A stretch of DNA of 64,000 nt, taken from Lineus longissimus (taxonomy: Eukaryota > Nemertea > Pilidiophora > Heteronemertea > Lineidae). Under the pieces are notes generated by a model. It did not search any database. It was given only the letters and a program-made list of their open reading frames with translations, and had not been told where the DNA came from. Position 1 is the stretch's first letter, and each line of letters begins with the position of its first letter. Of the stretch, positions 49,081 to 61,276 are shown piece after piece. The translations under genes and the position numbers were made by a program. The stretch lies in NCBI RefSeq assembly GCF_910592395.1, contig NC_088312.1, forward strand, positions 19,909,292-19,973,291. The letters are read 5' to 3'.

Positions 49081-49133
49081 ACGACGACGGACGACGGACA
49101 CTGCGGTATTGTATAGACTCCCCTACGGTGAGC
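47493..49133 (-). mobile_element. Composite repeat element, right copy (inverted relative to 92-1602)
   Basis: It is bounded by GCTCACCGTA at 47493-47502 and TACGGTGAGC at 49124-49133. Five modules of about 302 bp carry the anchor GGCC(C)CCTGGTGGC near 47688, 47991, 48292, 48594 and 48895. Modules 48139-48440 and 48441-48742 differ at only a few bases. The GAC microsatellite (about 49038-49098) lies next to the right end. No transposase frame. Confidence 0.8.
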
Positions 49134-51798
49134 CAACAAGTGACCAACATCATTGAGGGGAATGTTCATTTTCTTAACCTCTCTCATTATCTCACATTGC
49201 TTTCAGTAGCAGCTCCATTTCGTCATCCCATTCGTCTTCTCAGTATTCTACGTAATAACAATAGCAATTGCAAATAGCTAGGAGGTCTGTTGCAACCCAT
49301 CATTAGGACCTAAGCGCAAGGGGAGGAGCATGCAACTGACCCTGGTTATTTGAGGATGGTTGCAACCAAGTTGAGGTATCCCATTTGAAAATACACATCC
49401 CTTTAATCTTTAAAGGCTGTGGAATGATGGCATGTACCATGATAACTCTAAAACCCAGATTCGGGGACAAAGTCCAGGCCAACCTGTATGTCATTGACCT
49501 TTAGAAGGCCTATCAAATATGGCAATGTAAATCCCTGTAATTGGTCTTTACCCCTGCTTAATCAAATATGTCAATCATTTTGGACTTTGATTTTGTTGAT
49601 GTCGGGATCCAAAAAAGATAACCTTGTGATTACTCAAGGTTATGATGTGCAACCAGTAATATTATGATGGCAATAAACAAATCAAGGACAATTATAAACT
49701 AGTATTTCTGACAACCAAGAACACACTAGTGAGCTATCATTTCCCTTTCCCCGATAGGCCGATAGTTGTTGCCTATTTACTGACACGGAACACGTATACG
49801 TAAACGTAAACGTAAGGAAATATAAATACATCTATTTTAACAGCTAGCTGCTGGGAACGAGATTATTGACCGATCTCCATGCAGCTATCGAATGCATTGC
49901 AGGCGGCTGCCTTCCACACTGCCCGTTGCGCGGGGATTGAAAGCATTTTGGCGCCATTCCAGAATGACGTCAGGAATTGTGTATACGGCAGTGGAAATCT
50001 ACCACAGAAATAATCAATCACAGCCTGCACAGTTTGAGTGAAAACCTTCAGGCGAGTTTTTTCCCATAGAATTATGACAATGTCTAATCGTTTGTTGTCG
50101 CAGGGATCTAACCTGTTGGGTAAAATTCCAACAACTCAGATAGTGTTTTATGTATGTAGGCTACTCAAGTCAAATATACGCCTTAAACATTGCATTAATT
50201 ATAGTCTCTTTACCATAAATAGTTTGTATGACTATACCCAAAACCCACCTGCCAAACGTCAGTTTCAGGTCCTGGCCTCGGGGTTGGTGCCCGGGTTCCT
50301 AATGTTCCCCAACCCCACCACCCACATGCCACTGAAACGGCAGCAAACATAGTAAAATGGCTTTGGCAGAAGCAGGAACAAGGAACTTGATATCTTACCC
50401 CTATGTGATTCGGTGATTGAGATCACATTCTTCAGGGATTCTGACCACCCCCCCCCCCCCCTAGAAATTATTTACTATGAAAAGCTTTGGTAGAGAGGCA
50501 AACCGGAGATTTTAACTAACACTATACTAGTATAGACCTATAGGCCTACATTGTCCCTCTCACTGAGTGTCATAAACTCGGATCCATTCATTGACCTAGA
50601 AAAAACTAGTTTATGGAGAATAAAACATAGACGATATCAAATCGATAAATTATGCGGTCTTACCTTTGGGAAATACGATTTTTGAAGACGTATTCTGAAG
50701 GAGAGCCGATCGCCTCCCCGTCCAAAATCTGCATGTGGTTCTGGCCAAATATCAACAATCGGGTGCATATATTATAACAAATGAAGGTCACCTTGGAGGC
50801 TCGTCCTAAATCACTAGTTTTAACTGGCTGAAAACAGCACACACCTACCAATGACGTCACGAGAATAACAAGCCTCGGCTCCTTCTTGGCTCTCCTGTTT
50901 ATTACACATGGCCCCTCTTCCTGCATATAAAATTTACGTCAAATTCAACAAATCTGCAACTTTATCAGAGTGTTGAGGTATCAAGAATATATACTTAGTA
51001 GTATCAATGTATATTTGAAATTCAAACGCCACAAGCTTCTTTATTGCTCTGTTCTTTAAGCCTCGAAATAAAGTAGGGAGGCAACTCAAAAAGAAATAGC
51101 TGTAAACAAGACGGCCCTGACCAGCCACGTGGAAGTTAGAAGTCTTGTAAACGACATGATCGCCGTATATAAATACTCAAAAGGGAATGCCGCGGTTTTT
51201 GACCGTTAGCTTTTATCAAATTGCCTAGCAACACCAAATCTATCAAAAGTGAAAGTAGTGTTTGTATCGTCTCGCTCGCTTTTTGCCCCAAGGACTTCCT
51301 GCAGACGTCCAATGGAGGTTAAGCACCATCCTGATTAACGCATGACTTCTTTTCAAATTCTACACTAACTGTGTTACATCGACATAGAAGGCTTATACTG
51401 TCGTTATATCAAAATATGTTTAATCCAGATGGGACGTTTGTGGAATTTGCCACTTCACTTCCATCCGGATATCAGGGGTTTTTTACTCCTACGTCGTATA
51501 CAAAAATCGAGAGGCGGAGCTTGAAAACAACTGATGACAGGATGTTTCACTTTGTGACTGACATCATATTCCGAGTCGAGAACCGGGGGGGGGGGGGTTC
51601 TATAGCCAGGAGGCAGGTATATCAGATTACAAGAAGTCGCCAGAATAGGAGTATCCCCTATATCACAGTTTTCACTGTGTTCCACTAGGTTTATATGAAT
51701 AAAACTAGACCCATGCAGTCGCCCTTGACCAAGACCATCAATCATTTCATCGGCACGTTGCAAAACCTCTCTGGCATGTTTAGAGGGCAGACTACCAG
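49134..51798. other. Gene-poor spacer
   Basis: Nothing coding recognised. Notable bits are ACGTAAACGTAAACGTAA at about 49797, a C-run at about 50448-50461, and a G-run at about 51585-51597. The first exon and promoter of the dioxygenase gene may lie here. Confidence 0.5.
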
Positions 51799-51885
51799 TA
51801 GACTCCCAAAGCAGTCCATTGCGTCATCGAGATTGGATCTCCTTGTAGGGACGAGACGAGGCCGGTCCACTGCATCAGGAGTGTA
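51799..51885 (+). mobile_element. Mini inverted-repeat element, copy C
   Basis: It begins TAGACTCC and ends GCATCAGGAGTGTA. It shares CAGTCCATTGCGTCATC with copy A and ACGAGGCCGGTCC with copies A and B. 87 bp. Confidence 0.6.
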
Positions 51886-53692
51886 ACTACATGTATATAC
51901 CGGGCCCTGGTTGTCACATATTTTCTTGAAACCACGAACCTAAATACAACCCTCCTGCGCCGGCGATTTTGCTTGATTTATGATGCTACTCCAATACGAT
52001 ATCATTGACGTGGCATGTTCGTTTGGAGGAGACAGTTATCAAGACAATAATAAGTTAATCATTTGATTAATCCCTGTATCGTTACAATCTTTCCAAACCC
52101 AGATCCGGTTACGTCCCGAGTACGGTACTGTATGACTGATGGAACAATGCTATTTCACCAATGAGGACACGGCAAAGGTCCGATGCGTCCGGAGACTACA
52201 AGAATAAAGAATAGACTTTGATCTCATTTTGAAATTCAAGGCGATTGATAAGTGCATCGAATGCATTCCGACGAACACCGCTGATAGGCTAAATCGGCCG
52301 AATGATTGACTCAATCAACAAATCGCGTTCATTAAACAAATAGGATAGATGTCGACACTCAAAGTGGCAAAAAGTACCGAAGACACGAAAATGCGGCTGC
52401 CGAAGACTTACCTGGTGTATGGTTGTGATATTTCGGTGTACGGTGGATATAAGCTGGCGCACTGTCGACTTTGATGCAATTTCCTGGGTGCAATTTCCAT
52501 ATTTCATTCATATAACTATATTTTAGGCAGGTTTCGCAGTAAAGAGCTGACAAAGGACGAAGTGCGAAGTGAGTAAATCTCATTTCTCTACGACGGTTTT
52601 TGAAGACATATCTGATCTTGCAATTTTAATAAGTACGAAAGTCGATTTACGAGTGTTGCGTAAATGATTTTGCGCATTTGATGACACCACAGACCTTCGT
52701 ACTTCGTCGTTCGTACGGTTGCGAAACCTGTCTATGCTAAACGTATTCATAGGTGATATTAATAGTCCCCAGCTGGCGCAATATGAGTGAAGTTACATGA
52801 AATGATCCCAAATGGCAGTCGCGTGGATGAGGGCCAAGTCACAACCATGTGGGTGGGTAATAGATCGACGCCGTTTTAAATTTGACTAATCAGTACAGGT
52901 GTGCCGTGTCATGCCATTCAGATGGTGTTTTACCGGGGGATTTTGTCCTTAGGGAGGTCAAAGCCGTGTCCTACTATAGGGTTACTATGCTAGAGACATT
53001 AGCTTGACCGACCATGCCGATCTATCGGCGCTGTGCGTCTCGGCGTGAGTTTGACTAAGCTAGTTTCTTCATGGATTCGGTACTGAAGGACACCAAAAAT
53101 GTCGTATATAGAAGAGTTAGAAGAGACATGTCCCTTATTCCCAACAATGTCGTAAAACAGGAAACGCCATCCTCCTTGATCACGAGCGGTACTCAAGTTG
53201 TTTATGGCAATAGGTCTACAAATTATACATGAACAGCCTACATGTGGAAACGCCTCACTGGGCCAGCTGGTTATCAATTGGCGGTCAAGACAGAATCAAT
53301 CGTGCGAGTTTATCGTTGCCTTGTATCATCAAGCCCCACGAGTGGCGCTGATGAGGAGTCGATTTCTTTGCCATGTCTGATGTTATGTGTACCAAATGTG
53401 TAGTTTTGCGGCAGAACATGACATATATCCTCAAAATCTAAGTTATAGCTTCTGTGGTAAGTATATTCGGTGTTTATGCAATGTTTTGTTGAATGCGAAG
53501 GTGATTGGTTTTGCTTCCAAGATCGTACTCGTTGCAACTAATGCATTTGCACTGATGTGTACACAATGTATACATATAGTGCGTGTTGTGTATAATATTA
53601 GTATAGGCCAAAAAGTACAGGGTGCCCCAAAAACTTCTCTCTCCACAAAACAGTAGATAAATTTGTACCAGTCAGGAAAAGGCATGGCCTAA
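51886..53692. other. Gene-poor spacer
   Basis: A partial mini-element (GGTCCGATGCGTCCGGAG) lies near 52178-52195. A Tc1/mariner-like terminus, ACAGGGTGCCCCAAAAAC, lies near 53617. No gene recognised. Confidence 0.5.
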
Positions 53693-53790
53693 CTACAGAA
53701 TAGCCAGGACAGTAAAAAGTAAACCTCATCCTGCTGTACATTATGTACACAACTCCTATCATTCAGCACAGTGTCCCGGCTATTCTGCAG
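53693..53790. mobile_element. 98-bp foldback element
   Basis: CTACAGAATAGCCAGGACAG at the left is matched, inverted, by CTGTGTCCCGGCTATTCTGCAG (two blocks, TGTCC and CGGCTATTCTGCAG) at the right, with about three mismatches. Confidence 0.65.
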
Positions 53791-53817
53791 TTGCTCCGTG
53801 ACTTAGCTTAATACGGC

Positions 53818-53998
53818 ATACGACACTTACAGGGTTGACCCGGAAATGGCGACGGTACGCATTAGACAATGGGAGACTGCTACAATCTGCCAAATGGCAA
53901 AGTGAGGATGCAATCATTCCCGATTCCACATTTTAGCAATCTCCCATTGTCTAAAGTGTACCGTCACCACTTCTGGGCCAACTCTGTAAGTGTCGTAT
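53818..53998. mobile_element. 181-bp foldback MITE
   Basis: The left arm starts ATACGACACTTACAGGGTTG; the right end read inverted starts ATACGACACTTACAGAGTTG. Similarity continues over about 57 bp through a TTAGACAATGGGAGA block. No coding capacity. Confidence 0.8.
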
Positions 53999-54883
53999 TG
54001 TGTGAAGAAAATTGTTAAGGCCTTCTGATGTGCTCAGTGTGTGCGCATTTGTTTTTTTTGGGCTCTGGCTTGATTTTTCAAAACCATTCATTTGATGCCA
54101 TATAATGTATATGCAACCGCAATAGGCCCTTGTGCCCTGACTTGATAGGCTTACATCACCGAAGGTCAGGAAAATACAAATGTTGTTCTTGATTGCGCAT
54201 TTCAGTTTTTGCATGACAAAGCATGATGAATTGTAACTTCCGGGTCAGCCCCTTCTAAGTTCTATACTAGTTAGACTGCAAAGACAATTTCAATCTTGAG
54301 CCCAAAAACTTTCTGGGGTGTTTTTACAGGAAATAATTGTTTGGGGGAAACACGACAGTGAGACTGATGCTGATTCTACACTGGTCATAGTCTTCACGAC
54401 TTGGTAGCATTTAAACAAGGAAAACACCAGTCAGGACTCAGAACAAGTTGAAAGATTCTCTTTGATGGACTGGCATCTCTGTGGCATGGCAGGGCCATCA
54501 GGGAGGGTATACTGCTAGTGTGAGTAATGTCACTGTTTGTGTTAGTATTCACTCTAAAATAAACTTTGCATTGCAGAATTTGAATTTAAAGAATAGGACT
54601 ATTCTGGAGTTACATCGGACCAGGAAGTCATAAACATGCTGTTCAATTTACAGCCTATAATAATCATGTTGTGTCAGACATTGTGAACCTTGTTCACCCT
54701 GGATTGTCAATAAAAAGATAGCTTTACATGTTGATAACTTTTGCCACTTGACAATATAGTTTACTGACTTTTTGTCTCACTGGCACTGGTACCTGGTGAG
54801 TCTTGAATCCAAGCCAGTGTCCCTTGTCCATCTTGGTCTGTGAACAATTAACAGAACAGTGGCCTATTACTTAACCACTGAAG

Positions 54884-55110
54884 ATTAAACTTGGTTCATA
54901 TAACCCCTAAGGTCTGATGACCTCTAACATTTCTGTACAATATAATTCCTGGCTTGGCCACCAGGGGGCCAAAACTGAAAATAGAAGATGTGCAATATCT
55001 CCCTTACTAGCGATTTGTTTTCTATAAAGATTTTATGGCAGGTACTCCCTGCATGGACAAATTACATGTCATACAAGATTTGATTGATGCCATTTGAGGA
55101 CAATAGGCAT
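54884..55110 (+). mobile_element. Solo module of the composite ~302-bp repeat
   Basis: GGCCACCAGGGGGCCAAAAC, CGATTTGTTTTC and TTTATGGCAGGTACTCC match one module of the left copy, same orientation. The flanking terminal sequences are absent, so this is a fragment. Confidence 0.75.
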
Positions 55111-55235
55111 AAATTGACTGTAACACTCAGTAACTACGGCATGTTTCTTTCTTAAACTGTAATGACTACTGACTACTTGTATAGTACCCCCAGGTATATG
55201 GCACGGCTTAACCCGCCGGCCATTAGGGAATTCCT

Positions 55236-55400
55236 TTATGGCCCAGTGGTTGGCACGTTGGCCCCAGAGTGGAAGTTAAGCAACGTTGAGCGCGGTCAAC
55301 CTTTGGATCGGTGACCGGCGCGTATAATACATCTGGCGACCTTCCCACGCGATGCGAGCTACATCAATGTCCATCATTTCATGTAAAAACATTAATTTCA
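55236..55400 (+). mobile_element. 5S-rRNA-derived SINE (SINE3-like) fragment
   Basis: GGAAGTTAAGCAACGTTGAG, CGCGGTCAA and CTTTGGATCGGTGACCGG (about 55271-55318) reproduce the internal promoter part of 5S rRNA: A box, intermediate element and C box in order and spacing. The 5' third of a 5S gene is replaced by TATGGCCCAGTGGTTGGCAC, itself SINE-like, and the 3' third by unrelated sequence. It is therefore a retroposon, not a working 5S gene. Confidence 0.7.
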
Positions 55401-56505
55401 TAGCCATTTTCTGATATGTGAAATGTGAAATGTGAAATCCTCTGGTTGACCAAATTTAAAAATCCCTCCAGTTGAGTAAGCAGCCCAAATGGACAGTGAC
55501 ATAAATGGGAATGAAAAACCCTGTACCTTCCTACCCTGCATGTTTGTGGTTACATCAAACTAACAATATCTAGGCCTACATGTACACCCAATCGGCTGGT
55601 TTAATATTTTATGAATGTACTTCCTTTATCGAGCAATGTCTTCTGTTGACCTTTACATCTATTTCCGAATGAGATGCCTGGTGACTGGATTGATCTTGTC
55701 ATCAATTGGGTTTTCTACAAGCGAAGCGTGTCTTGCAATGCCTTGAACTATTTCCTAGAACTTGCGGAAGTAGACCAAGAGATACTTATATGGTCATTGG
55801 TGGTGTGCCGTTAGGTTGCAGGGTTTGAGTCACATGTGCGCGTTCTTTCAAAAGTATTCCTTATTATTGGACAATGCCTTCAAGTGTTGGCCTTGGCAAT
55901 CAGTCATTCCTAAATGGATTTAGCTATCATGTGGTGATCTGTCAAAGGTTTGATTCGTCGAGCCTTATGGCTGTTATGTGTGTCATCAGGTTTGGCCTGT
56001 GATCAAAGATCCTCCTTGGAGAGATATATATCTAAAATTGAATCACGCTTCAACCTGTCTGAGGATTACATATATCTGGTGAGTCTGCGTTCATGAGTTT
56101 TTAAAGCCAGGCTGTTAAGCGTAAGGCTGCTACGAGGTGTCTGAAATCATCTACTCTACTCAATAAAAGACATGGGGACTATTGTTCTTGTCCACATACA
56201 TTGAGACTGGCTGTACAAGGAATCATGCGTGTAAGTCTTGTCATACATTTGCCCTTAATTACGTGCGTGCCCGACGGTTAGGCACCAATTGGGGTTATTT
56301 GCCTCGAGACTTCATCTGTGGCAATGGAGGAGTCAATCACAAGCTTCTGTCTACACAGTAGTTTGACCTAGTGGCTAATTTTAGAGAGGGTTCTTCACTG
56401 TCACTAAATGCTGTCATGGAATTGGCCCATATCGGGTACCCACTCAGCGTCCGATGTGACGTCTTCCCCGACCTTGCCATCACGTCTCGGAGAAGTCATG
56501 GTAGG
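55401..56505. other. Intergenic, no gene recognised
   Basis: No domain-bearing frame and no clear repeat. Confidence 0.4.
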
Positions 56506-56507
56506 AA

Positions 56508-56740
56508 GTCGCTGTGGTGTAGTGGCTGGGACTCTCGACTGGCGGTCAAAAGATCCCTGGTTCGATCCCCAATGTCAGCGGGAGACTGTAGGCATGTCTC
56601 TTTGTCTTACTTGCCTCTCTTCACCCAGGTGTATCAAGCGGTACCGGTCAGAAATGCTCAGATTGTAGCGCTGGTTGAGCAGCTCATCTGAGATCTACTG
56701 AAATGTTTCAGGACAGACCGGGGTTAAAGTGTAAAGTCAG
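56508..56740 (+). mobile_element. tRNA-derived SINE
   Basis: CTGTGGTGTAGTGGCTGGGA fits a pol III A box, and CTGGTTCGATCCCC a B box, about 38 bp apart as in a tRNA. The body continues to GACCGGGGTTAAAGTGTAAAG. A full cloverleaf with paired acceptor ends cannot be drawn, so it is a SINE, not a tRNA gene. The two overlapping frames across it are shadows. Confidence 0.75.
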
Positions 56741-57254
56741 ATAATAACCTATATCATATATATATCGTAGTTGATATCAGAGTATAAAGCCGAAACTTTA
56801 ACTTTAACTTTTTGATACATTGAAGCAAAATATCCCATCGTAGAGGGTCCATGAAGACTGAGGCCTGCGAGTTGACGTTATTTGCAAAAATGAAATCCTC
56901 ACGAAAATATGGTGGTTTACAATACAGTTTAAAAAGCTTATCAAAGAAAGTTTTGTTGACATTCAGGTTATAAATTGTGTTATTGTTACTCATTGTCTTC
57001 TGGTCACTCTCGCAAGGTTCTCTTGGCCTCTAAACGACTGTTATAAGATTATAGTTTTATTTTGATAAAAGTGCATCATAACCATTGATAAAAGTAAAAG
57101 TTTTCTGTGTTTGCGCAATTGATAGCAAATGTTGAAGTGACCAATCCATGTCAGCAAAAATATGTAAGCGAGCCGTGTTGTCAGTCATCCTGGTCTCGGG
57201 ACAATTTGCGATAAATTGGAAGCCAGGTAATTAATATGCTATTACAACTACTAG

Positions 57255-57408
57255 TACAGTGGGACCTCTCTTAGCTGTCACCTCTCTATTAAGGACACTA
57301 GTTTTGGTCCCAAATTGGTTGTTTCCATTGAATCATCAGGCCACCTCTCTATTTTAGGACAGCACTTGTCAATCCCATGGGTGTACTTAATAGAGAGGTT
57401 CTACTGTA
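57255..57408 (-). mobile_element. pogo/Tigger-like MITE, shortened inverse copy
   Basis: It ends AGAGAGGTTCTACTGTA and starts TACAGTGGGACCTCTC. The interior CCTCTCTATTAAGGACACTA matches the intact copies, inverse orientation. 154 bp. Confidence 0.82.
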
Positions 57409-59075
57409 CAAGTACAAGAAAGTGGTTGCAGCAAAATTTGGCATCATTTTATTGCGATTCTTGAAATTTTCTGAAAAAAAAATTTCATAATTTTTATTTT
57501 GGCAGATTACAATTTCTTTCAGTTTTCAAAAACAAAAACTCTTTTTGGAGATTTTCTGACTTGTTTTTGCGAGAGAAAAAAACTCCTATGAAAATTTTGT
57601 GGTTTACAGTACAGTAGAGTTACCATTTGTGCTTCGTCTGTGTTGCGAATGCACTGTGTAAAGGTTGTGACTTGTTCTGTGCGGTGTACATTACAAGGTA
57701 TATGATATGTGAATGTACAGGTAATCATATCATGCCATGTTTGGCGGGCAAAAAGTTTTCAGTGCCAGTGAAGCACATCTGACTGTGAGACATCGGTTAA
57801 AGGGGATTTCGCACGACCACCAACTTTTTTTTTCTACTTTTACATTTTCTTGGGCGTCTCATTTCGGTTTAAAAGTCTGGCGCATATCAGTAAGCTAGAC
57901 TCGGCCTGATGAACATTTACCAGGCCTACAGTAGGGTTCCATTCAGAAACTCGTGTATGACTCGATGTTTCATCAATGAGGAACCTGCAGAACTAAAAAT
58001 CAAGATGGCAGCACCAGTATTAAGAGGTACACTTCCAGTGTATTTTCCATTGAAATTAAGTTTTGTTGATTTTCTCCCTAAAACTCATCAAAATAGAATT
58101 AGGGCCAATAAAACAACATTTTTGGTGCTATTTCCCCATGTAGAGTGATTAAAGGATGAAATATTCAGTAATCATTGACCCGGGAAATGGCTTTCTCATT
58201 ACAACCATGGTCCACTTGCCTGCAGGGCCCCCTATTGGCAGGTTTTGTTGTGCAGGTTCCTCATTGCTTTGATATCGACTGAAGCTCGGAAAGGACATAC
58301 AAGTATATTGCTCGTATGCAGTTCACTTTAACATTCTGATAGTCGAGAGTTGATTTAAGGCGCTGAAAGAAGATGTCAAATTCGTCATTGCCATGTTTTA
58401 ATGACAAAACCTACCCAAAAATAAACCTCAAACAAAATTATCTATTGTATTTCATAGACTGAAATATGATGTAGGTCAATTTTGGTGATTCAGTCTTACA
58501 CAAAAGGGCCTACACAATATGTTGTTATTTTGATTAAACTACATTAACAACCAAATGACCACTTTGAGTTACTAGTGAATCAAATAGGTCTCTTATTCAT
58601 TCACTTCACATGGAAAAATGATTAGTGGACGGAAATTTCTTGACTGCTGCTAAAATTAGTAACATAGAATAAAAATTTCATTGATATTCAATTCTCAAAA
58701 TGAGGACACATTCCAGGTAAAAAAAATCAGAGCAGAGGACACGTGGGTGCCCATACTATCATGATAAATGTTCATGGATATTATCATTTTGTAGTAGTGA
58801 AAGGTCAAACCGTCGTTATCAATGGTTTCGAGGTGGGTTGTACAAATACAGAAACTAAGCACAATTGAGTAATTTGACAATTTGACAATTTTCTACCCTG
58901 ACTGTCTTTTCTGGGTGGTGCTACATCGAATTCTGGGTCAGTAATATGATTGGGCAATCTGTGTATTTCTCAATATGGTATATAATCCCATTGAGCTCAT
59001 TCAAAAAACTGTTTGACCGTCATCCGCCGGACTGTAAGCATGGACAAGGTAACCTTTTTGGCAATTTTTTACTTA
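57409..59075. other. Intergenic, no gene recognised
   Basis: AT-rich; no frame with recognisable domains. Confidence 0.4.
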
Positions 59076-59238
59076 TACAGTGGAACTCCCCTTAGCGGAC
59101 ACCTCTCTATTAAGGACACTAGTTCTAGACCCAATTTGGTTGTTTCCATTCAATTTGACCTCTCTAATCAGGACAACTCTCTATTAAGGACAGCATTGTC
59201 AGTCCCAAGGGTGTGTTTAATAGAGAGGTGCTATTGTA
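59076..59238 (-). mobile_element. pogo/Tigger-like MITE, inverse copy
   Basis: TACAGTGGAACTCCCC at the left, GAGAGGTGCTATTGTA at the right, and the family interior (CCTCTCTATTAAGGACACTA, TTTGGTTGTTTCCATTCAAT). Confidence 0.82.
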
Positions 59239-61047
59239 TTTATCTCATCGTGTTGGGCCCCTGATCGATTTGACAACTGAAGTGACTTTGGACACAAACA
59301 AATCCCAAATCTCAGAATGTTGGGGTCTAATAGGTCAATTTGAAAGTCATGTGTCTTCTAGCAATATTTTACCAAAAAATCATATCTGAAGGATAGCAGA
59401 TTATCCCATGTAGGACTATTAAATCAAAAAGAGAAAGTAAATTGAATTTAAGAACAGCAACATGATCGTTTTTAAGCCATCGGGGCAATGTTTCTTTTTT
59501 GCGTGTGACACAGAAAATGACAAGGTCCATGAAATTTGCCTACACTTTGAATGTATGGTATTTGTATAACTGTATACACAACGGTAATGTGTATTTTCAG
59601 TACATAAATTTATGAGAAATTTTTAACAATCGGCGAAGGCAAGGTATATAGCGTGGGAATTTTGATATGGGTATTACAATACAACAAGGAACCTTTAAAT
59701 TTCTTGGAAGCATTCCTCATGTTGATTTGTTTATGCATTGTGTGATTGCAATGCGGTAGAATATATTTTTTTGCATCAAAACACCTGATCGGTACTTTTT
59801 ATGAATGAATGATAGCTTGGTACATGTGCCTACCCTGTGCCTTGCCTTAATATCTTTATGATAATCAAATTCCGATTGCCGAGTATGCTGATAAGGACCT
59901 AATTATTCACATTCTTGAATGCGTCAAGTAACTGCTTGTACTCTTAACGATGTTGTTCTGGTATTTTATCTAACCTCGCATTCAAAATTTTATCTTCGAA
60001 TATCAAACATTGGCTTAATTTCTCGTTAGGAGAAAATTAGATATTTTATTGCTTTTGTGTGTCCATCTAGCAGAAAATTTTTATTGCTTTTGTTTTCAAG
60101 GTAAGCTAATATTTACTATTTTATTTAGGGGGTTCCCAAGAAAAATCCCCACAGAAACGGTTCAGCTTTCTATTTCTGCGTTTGTGTTCTAAAAAAATGG
60201 GGTCGCAGCAATCCATCTATCATTGTTGCAGGGCTTGCGCTCATTCTTGATAAGGAGTAGAACCCACTCACAGGTCTTTCTCAGTTCATGCAATGCAGGT
60301 AGGCCTATCGCTTTTATATTCTTTCTCAAATAATCTGGAACTTTCTAAGCAGTGACAATGAGGTCAAACATTGAATTCATAATCTGTCGATAACATTTCC
60401 TTTAGTTCGACCTTCCCTTTTTCAAATTTTTCTCAACTCCTTTGTATATACATGTATTCTATTTCCATGCGTCATTCAATCGGCAAATGCAATACCTGAG
60501 TACAAGCACGTTGTAGATAATTCCATTTTTGCTGTATCATCATTGTGAGTCATCATCATATATGAAATATTACATGCGTTTTTTAATTTTCCTTGCCGCA
60601 TTTTAGATTAAGGCGCATCTGGTTGCCATACATATCCTCATATTTTGGACTCATTAAAAACGTTTCCTGAATTTGGCCTTGAAGGCCTACTGTATGTAAT
60701 GCTGTACGTTAAAAATTTGAAATTTGTGATTGAATTTGAGAAATGGCAAATTGTTTGAATGAATACGTACTGAACTAAAATTTCAACAATGCCATTCTGA
60801 AGACAATACAAATGCTATATAATGTACCAACTTTCAGCGAATTTGTATGCAGAATAACTGCACCATGACATTGTGTATAACTGCATGTCTATTTTCCTGA
60901 GACGACAGTATATACAAACAGTTTACCCCTTTAACTCCTAGCCGTCCTTTTCTCATTCTCAGAACTTTCTTTCATTTTCATTTGCCTGTGGCCGTTTTTA
61001 TATTAGATTGCCTTACACACGGTATAATAGAATCACATCGAATATCT
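59239..61047. other. Intergenic, no gene recognised
   Basis: AT-rich spacer upstream of the Regnase-like gene; its promoter or non-coding first exon may lie here or in 61277-61760. Confidence 0.4.
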
Positions 61048-61276
61048 ATATGTGACTCGCTCTACCAAAACTAGGCGCTTGTCGCATCTGAACTTGACAG
61101 GTTGATACGGACTTGTTGTTCATTTCCCTATTGTAGACCTTTTGTGAAATCTATTACAAACTGATTTGGTCACATTTCACAAAAGGTCTACAATAGGGAA
61201 ATGAACAACAAGTCCGTATCAACCTGTCAAGTTCAGATGCGACAAGCGCCTAGTTTTGGTAGAGCGGGTCACATAT
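61048..61276. mobile_element. 103-bp-arm hairpin, one arm mismatch
   Basis: The left arm 61048-61150 and the right arm 61174-61276 are exact inverses except one base (GCGAGTC versus GCGGGTC). A 23-nt loop (61151-61173) separates them. No coding frame. It is either a very young foldback MITE or a hairpin RNA source. Confidence 0.92.

Noticed and set aside
47688-49100. Regularly spaced repeats as a CRISPR array
   Set aside because: The repeat unit is about 302 bp without unique spacers, and the DNA is clearly eukaryotic.
55266-55320. Functional 5S rRNA gene
   Set aside because: Only the internal promoter part matches; both ends of a 5S gene are missing.
56508-56590. Functional tRNA gene
   Set aside because: A and B boxes are present but the acceptor stem does not pair and a long SINE body follows.
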